From: Microbacterium sp. USTB-Y
Lineage (GTDB): Bacteria; Actinomycetota; Actinomycetes; Actinomycetales; Microbacteriaceae
Assembly (NCBI RefSeq): GCF_023703415.1
Contig: NZ_JAGMTU010000001.1
Span: 682,001-746,000, forward strand
Direction: 5' to 3'
Length of the DNA: 64,000 nucleotides
The first letter of the stretch is position 1, and the number at the start of each line of letters is the position of its first letter. Shown here in pieces: positions 60,969 through 64,000 of this stretch. A model generated the notes under the pieces. The model made no database searches and was not told the origin of the DNA. It was given only the letters and a program-made list of their open reading frames with translations. A program made the translations under genes and the position numbers.

Positions 60969-62179
60969 GAGGCTCTCCCCCACGGCAGCGTCGCGACGAC
61001 GCGCGCCCCGCCGTCCGGGCCGTCGCCGACCTCCACGACGCCGCCGAGGAGCGCCGCGCGCTCGCGCATGCCCAGTACGCCGCCGTGCCCCGAGGCGCCC
61101 GGATCCGCGCCGCCGAAGCCGCGCCCGTCGTCGGCCACCGTCACGACGAGCGCCGGATCCGCACCCTCCCGCCGTTCCAGGATCACGCTCACGTGGGCGG
61201 CCTGGGCGTGCCGGACCGCGTTCGTCAGCGCCTCCTGCACGATGCGATAGGCCGCGAACTGGGTCGCGCGGCTCGGCGCGGTGCCGCCGAGGCGGTCGTC
61301 CAGCGCGATCTCCAGGCCCGGCGTGGTGAGTCCCGCGATGAGTCGCGGCAACTCGGCGAGCTCGGCCTGGGGCACGAGCGGCGCCTCGCCGTCGCGGAGC
61401 ACGCCGAGCACGCCCCGCACCTCCTCCAGCGCGAGCTTCGAGGTGTCCTTCACGTTCTGCAGCGCCGCGCGCGCCTGCTCGGGGTCGCGGTCGAACAGGT
61501 GCAGCCCGACGCTGGCCTGCACGTTCATCTGCGACAGCGCATGCCCCAGCACGTCGTGCAGCTCCCGGGCGATGCGCACCCGCTCACGCTCCTCGGCGCT
61601 GCGCCGGCGCCGCTGCGCATCCGCCCGCAGCTCCGCCACCCGGGCGCCGCGGACGCGCACGAAGGCGCCGATCGCGAAGCTCGCCGCGAGCGCGGCCGTG
61701 GCCGCCACGATGAGGCCCGGATGCCAGACCCGCCCGATGCTCACGCCGATCAGGATCGCCGCCGCCCAGCCGGTGGCCACGGAGACCGCGGCCCAGATCA
61801 CCGCCCCGCGGGCGACCGCGATCGCGATCGCGAACGCGAGGGCGAGGTAGGGCGGGCCGGCGACCGGCGCGGTGAGCACGTCCAGCAGTGCCAGCCCCGA
61901 GACGAGCGCGACCGTCGGACCCGGGAATCGCCGGGCCGCGAGCAGCGCGAGCGGCCCGGCGACGGCGAGGACGAGGTGCAGGACGATCCGCCAGCGCAAC
62001 CCATGACCCGGGAGATGGGCCGCGATCCATGCGTTCGCCGGCACCTGGACGAGCAGGCTCAGCACCACCGGTGCGATCAGCCCCACCCGGGCCGGCGGGC
62101 CCGCCGGGATCCGCCCCGTGTCCGGGCCGAACCACGCCGTCGACGCCCTCGGTATGTCTTCGAGCGGCTGATCGAGCAT
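60965..62179 (-). CDS. NarL-type sensor histidine kinase (HisKA_3)
   Basis: A 404-aa kinase with an N-terminal block of about six membrane helices (30-190), a short coiled linker, the HisKA_3 motif ERVRIARELHDVLGHALSQMNVQA (phosphorylated His in ELHD) and a HATPase domain with EALTNAVRHA and DDGRGFGG. It lacks a large external sensor, as in membrane-stress kinases paired with NarL-type regulators. TAGCAT ends 6 nt before the ATG, and GGAGG abuts it. Confidence 0.92.
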   Translation of the reverse strand: MLDQPLEDIPRASTAWFGPDTGRIPAGPPARVGLIAPVVLSLLVQVPANAWIAAHLPGHGLRWRIVLHLVLAVAGPLALLAARRFPGPTVALVSGLALLDVLTAPVAGPPYLALAFAIAIAVARGAVIWAAVSVATGWAAAILIGVSIGRVWHPGLIVAATAALAASFAIGAFVRVRGARVAELRADAQRRRRSAEERERVRIARELHDVLGHALSQMNVQASVGLHLFDRDPEQARAALQNVKDTSKLALEEVRGVLGVLRDGEAPLVPQAELAELPRLIAGLTTPGLEIALDDRLGGTAPSRATQFAAYRIVQEALTNAVRHAQAAHVSVILERREGADPALVVTVADDGRGFGGADPGASGHGGVLGMRERAALLGGVVEVGDGPDGGARVVATLPWGRAS

Positions 62180-62237
62180 CCTCCGATGCTAATCGCGCCG
62201 CCGCGGAGGCGGATCCGCCCGCGGGGTACCGCACGCG

Positions 62238-62253
62238 TACTCCCGGAGGAGTA
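62238..62253. promoter_or_regulatory. LuxR-type palindrome, kinase/esterase intergenic region
   Basis: TACTCC-CGGA-GGAGTA, a perfect palindrome with the ACTCC/GGAGT half-sites often bound by actinobacterial NarL-type regulators. It lies 58 bp before the kinase start and 56 bp before the esterase -10 box. Confidence 0.5.
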
Positions 62254-62321
62254 GTCCGCCGCTTCAGTTCGCACCCGGGGGAGGACGAGGCGGACCGGAT
62301 CCCGCGGCTACGCTCGGCGGC

Positions 62322-63338
62322 ATGCTCCGGTCCCGCGTCCTCATCGCGCTCGGCGCCGTCGCCGCGCTGGCCCTTCTCGGCGGCGCCGCGGCGGCCGGGC
62401 TCCTCGGGCACCCGGGCGGCGCCGGGCCCCGGACCGGCTCGGCGTCGCCCTCGCCGTCACCCGTCGCGCCTGCCGCGCCCTCCGGCACCGGGACGCCCGC
62501 CCCTGTGCCGGGAGCCTCCGGCTCGGAGGAGTTCACCCTCGTCTCGGGCGGCATCGCGCGCACCTACCGCGTGCACACGCCCGCGGGGCTGCCGCCCGAG
62601 GCTCCGCTCGTGGTGATGCTGCACGGCGGCGGGGGCAGCGCGGCGGTCGCGGAGCAGTACTACGGCTGGGATCAGGAGGCCGACCGGGAGAAGTTCGTAG
62701 TCGCCTACCCCGACGGTCTCGGCCCCGTCGAACCGGCCTGGAACACCGGAGGCGGTTGCTGCGGCTACCCCGCTCGGAACGACATCGACGACGTCCGCTT
62801 CATCCAGGACATGGTCGCCGCGATCGGATCCCGGATCCCCCTCGACGACCGGCGGATCTACGCCGCCGGGATCAGCAACGGCGGAATCATGGCCTACACG
62901 CTGGCGTGCCGGACCGATCTGTTCGCCGCGATCGGCCCCGACTCGGCGACGATGCTCGGAACCTGCGAGACCCCCGCTCCGACCTCGGTGATCCACATCC
63001 ACGGCCTGCAGGACACCACGATCCCTTTCGACGGCGGGACGGGCACGGGGCCGGCCGCGATCGACGGACCGCCGGTCCCCGCGGTGATCGACCAGTGGCG
63101 CGCCGTCGATCGATGCGCCCCGGCGACCTCGACGACGGCCGGGGTGGTCACCACCGCGGTCGGCACGTGCGCGGAGGGCCGGGCCGTGGAGCTGGTGACG
63201 ATCGCCGACGGGGGGCACGGCTGGCCGGGCTCGCCGGTCAAGGCCGGCCGCTCCACCGCGGGCGGGAATCAGCCGTCGGAGGCGCTCGACGCGACCGGCA
63301 CGATCTGGCGGTTCTTCGCCGCGCACCCGAAGCCCTGA
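62322..63338 (+). CDS. Exported PHB depolymerase/feruloyl-esterase-like hydrolase
   Basis: A 338-aa alpha/beta hydrolase. A signal or anchor helix (RVLIALGAVAALALLGGAAAAGLL), Ser/Pro linker, then RTYRVHTPAGLPPEAPLVVMLHGGGGSA (oxyanion region), YAAGISNGGIMAYTLAC (nucleophile GxSxG), HIHGLQDTTIPFDGG (acid Asp) and IADGGHGWPG (catalytic His). CCGYPA near residue 146 and other Cys residues suit disulfides. Substrate not known. TACGCT (62309-62314) ends 7 nt before the ATG, so it is leaderless. Confidence 0.88.
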   Translation: MLRSRVLIALGAVAALALLGGAAAAGLLGHPGGAGPRTGSASPSPSPVAPAAPSGTGTPAPVPGASGSEEFTLVSGGIARTYRVHTPAGLPPEAPLVVMLHGGGGSAAVAEQYYGWDQEADREKFVVAYPDGLGPVEPAWNTGGGCCGYPARNDIDDVRFIQDMVAAIGSRIPLDDRRIYAAGISNGGIMAYTLACRTDLFAAIGPDSATMLGTCETPAPTSVIHIHGLQDTTIPFDGGTGTGPAAIDGPPVPAVIDQWRAVDRCAPATSTTAGVVTTAVGTCAEGRAVELVTIADGGHGWPGSPVKAGRSTAGGNQPSEALDATGTIWRFFAAHPKP

Positions 63339-63360
63339 GCCGGATGCGCGGTGGCGGGGC

Positions 63361-63552
63361 TCAGTTCTCCCAGGAGCGGCTGCGCTTGGTGGCGCCGCCC
63401 GGCTCGCGCATCATGTACGCGAGAGCGAGGCTGATCGCCAGGATGCCCGCGACGAAGACGGGACCCTGCCATGCGGGCAGGCCGGGGGCGATGCCCAGCA
63501 GCACGAATCCGCCGAGGAACAGAATTCCGAACACGATGTAGTGAAGGATCAC
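63361..63552 (-). CDS. Small two-helix membrane protein, 63 aa
   Basis: Two hydrophobic segments (HYIVFGILFLGGFVLLGI and GPVFVAGILAISLALAYMM), then a basic tail ending SRSWEN. No family recognised. AGGAGG sits 8 nt before the GTG at 63552, which is good evidence for translation. Confidence 0.65.
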   Translation of the reverse strand: MILHYIVFGILFLGGFVLLGIAPGLPAWQGPVFVAGILAISLALAYMMREPGGATKRSRSWEN

Positions 63553-63678
63553 CGGGCAACCTCCTGTTGAGCCTCTCGAGTCTATCGCGCCGCGTCGGGC
63601 GGCCTCGACCCGCGGTCCGGATCCGGATCGGCGTCGCGCGTCCGCCCCGCGTCCGTCGCGAGGAATGCAGGATCCGCC

Positions 63679-63740
63679 GACGGATGCAGGAGCCAAGGAC
63701 CGAATCCGTCCTGCAGAGGTCGCAGCATCCTGCATCCGTC
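63679..63740. repeat. 13-bp inverted repeat, GACGGATGCAGGA
   Basis: GACGGATGCAGGA (63679-63691) recurs inverted at 63728-63740, with related GAATGCAGGATCC and CCGTCCTGCAG between. The 243-bp gap 63553-63795 otherwise holds only the ridA promoter. Confidence 0.5.
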
Positions 63741-63795
63741 GCGCACGACGTGGCGGGATCCGTGCAGTGTCGGCGCCCGCGGCTAGCCTCGCGCC

Positions 63796-64000
63796 ATGAG
63801 CATCTCCTACCCCTCCGTGCCGGGCCTCGTGAACAGCCCCGGCTTCAGCCATGTCGCCGTGATCCCGCCCGGGTCCACGATGATCCACGTCGGCGGCCAG
63901 AACGGCGTCGACGAGTCCGGCGCGGTCGTCTCCGACGACGTGGCCGTGCAGTCCGCCCGCGCCCTCGACAACGCCGAGGCCGCCCTCGCCGCGGCCGGGG
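63796..64000 (+). CDS. RidA/YjgF family protein, N-terminal part only
   Basis: The first 68 residues of a protein starting MSISYPSVPGLVNSPGFSHVAVI, with TMIHVGGQNGVDESGAVVSDDVAVQSARALDNAEAALAAAG. The (V/I)GGQ-x-(G/P) strand and the Q-(S/T)-x-x-A-L-x-N helix match the RidA/YjgF family of imine/enamine deaminases, here the longer subfamily. It continues past base 64000. TAGCCT (63784-63789) ends 6 nt before the ATG: leaderless. Confidence 0.85.
   Translation, partial: MSISYPSVPGLVNSPGFSHVAVIPPGSTMIHVGGQNGVDESGAVVSDDVAVQSARALDNAEAALAAAG

Overview
The window is very GC-rich chromosomal DNA of an actinobacterium, most likely a Microbacterium or close relative (Microbacteriaceae). Supporting signs are the hpt-ftsH-folE-folP-folB-folK-DUF3180-PH-domain gene order near lysS, the presence of DUF4192, DUF937 and DUF7882 proteins, DUF222/HNH proteins, and many start codons placed 6-7 nt after a TANNNT -10 box (leaderless initiation). 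The family names come from recognising the sequences, not from database searches.

Layout. 1-15.2 kb is conserved housekeeping: a PLDc_N protein end, DUF4192, lysS, a long minus-strand run from ftsH to a DUF2520 oxidoreductase that carries the folate genes folE/P/B/K, then hpt, DUF937, tilS and ppa. 15.3-17 kb holds a secreted M23 peptidase and a tRNA-Glu/Asp/Phe cluster. About 16.9-23.5 kb is a genomic island of visibly lower GC in the tRNA-Phe gene. It has a 26-bp att duplication at both ends, no recognisable integrase, and carries DUF1643, a PstI/BsuBI-type restriction-modification pair, a DUF262 + HEPN ribonuclease-like gene pair, and a DUF4062 protein.

23.5-35.2 kb is accessory metabolism and regulation: a MerB-like protein, a MarR/EamA divergent pair with a clear shared operator, a HutC regulator beside an NCS1 permease, an orphan LuxR regulator whose palindrome recurs at two matching promoters, an MHS transporter, AraC and TetR regulators, an epimerase-like protein and a RibD-like reductase. 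35.3-38 kb has a secreted phosphoesterase behind a predicted PHO box and a DUF222/HNH protein behind an SOS-like box. 38.2-43.6 kb is a NitT/TauT-type ABC transporter and a DcuS/DcuR-type two-component system. 43.6-50.1 kb is an amidohydrolase plus a complete Dpp/Opp-type ABC transporter operon, followed by a beta-propeller protein.

51.4-58.5 kb is a likely four-gene operon for exported proteins: a Tat-exported phospholipase C, a 1291-aa LamG/EEP protein, a Tat-exported small protein and a lipoprotein. It starts at a promoter with a second predicted PHO box whose architecture matches that of the 36-kb phosphoesterase. 58.5-64 kb has a REP-like array, a HutC regulator, an SHOCT protein, a LuxR/histidine-kinase pair, a PHB-depolymerase-like esterase, a small membrane protein and the start of a RidA protein.

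The most promising undescribed system is the island's DUF262-HEPN pair with its DUF4062 neighbour, beside a standard type II R-M system. The predicted phosphate-starvation regulon linking 36 kb and 58 kb is the best regulatory observation.
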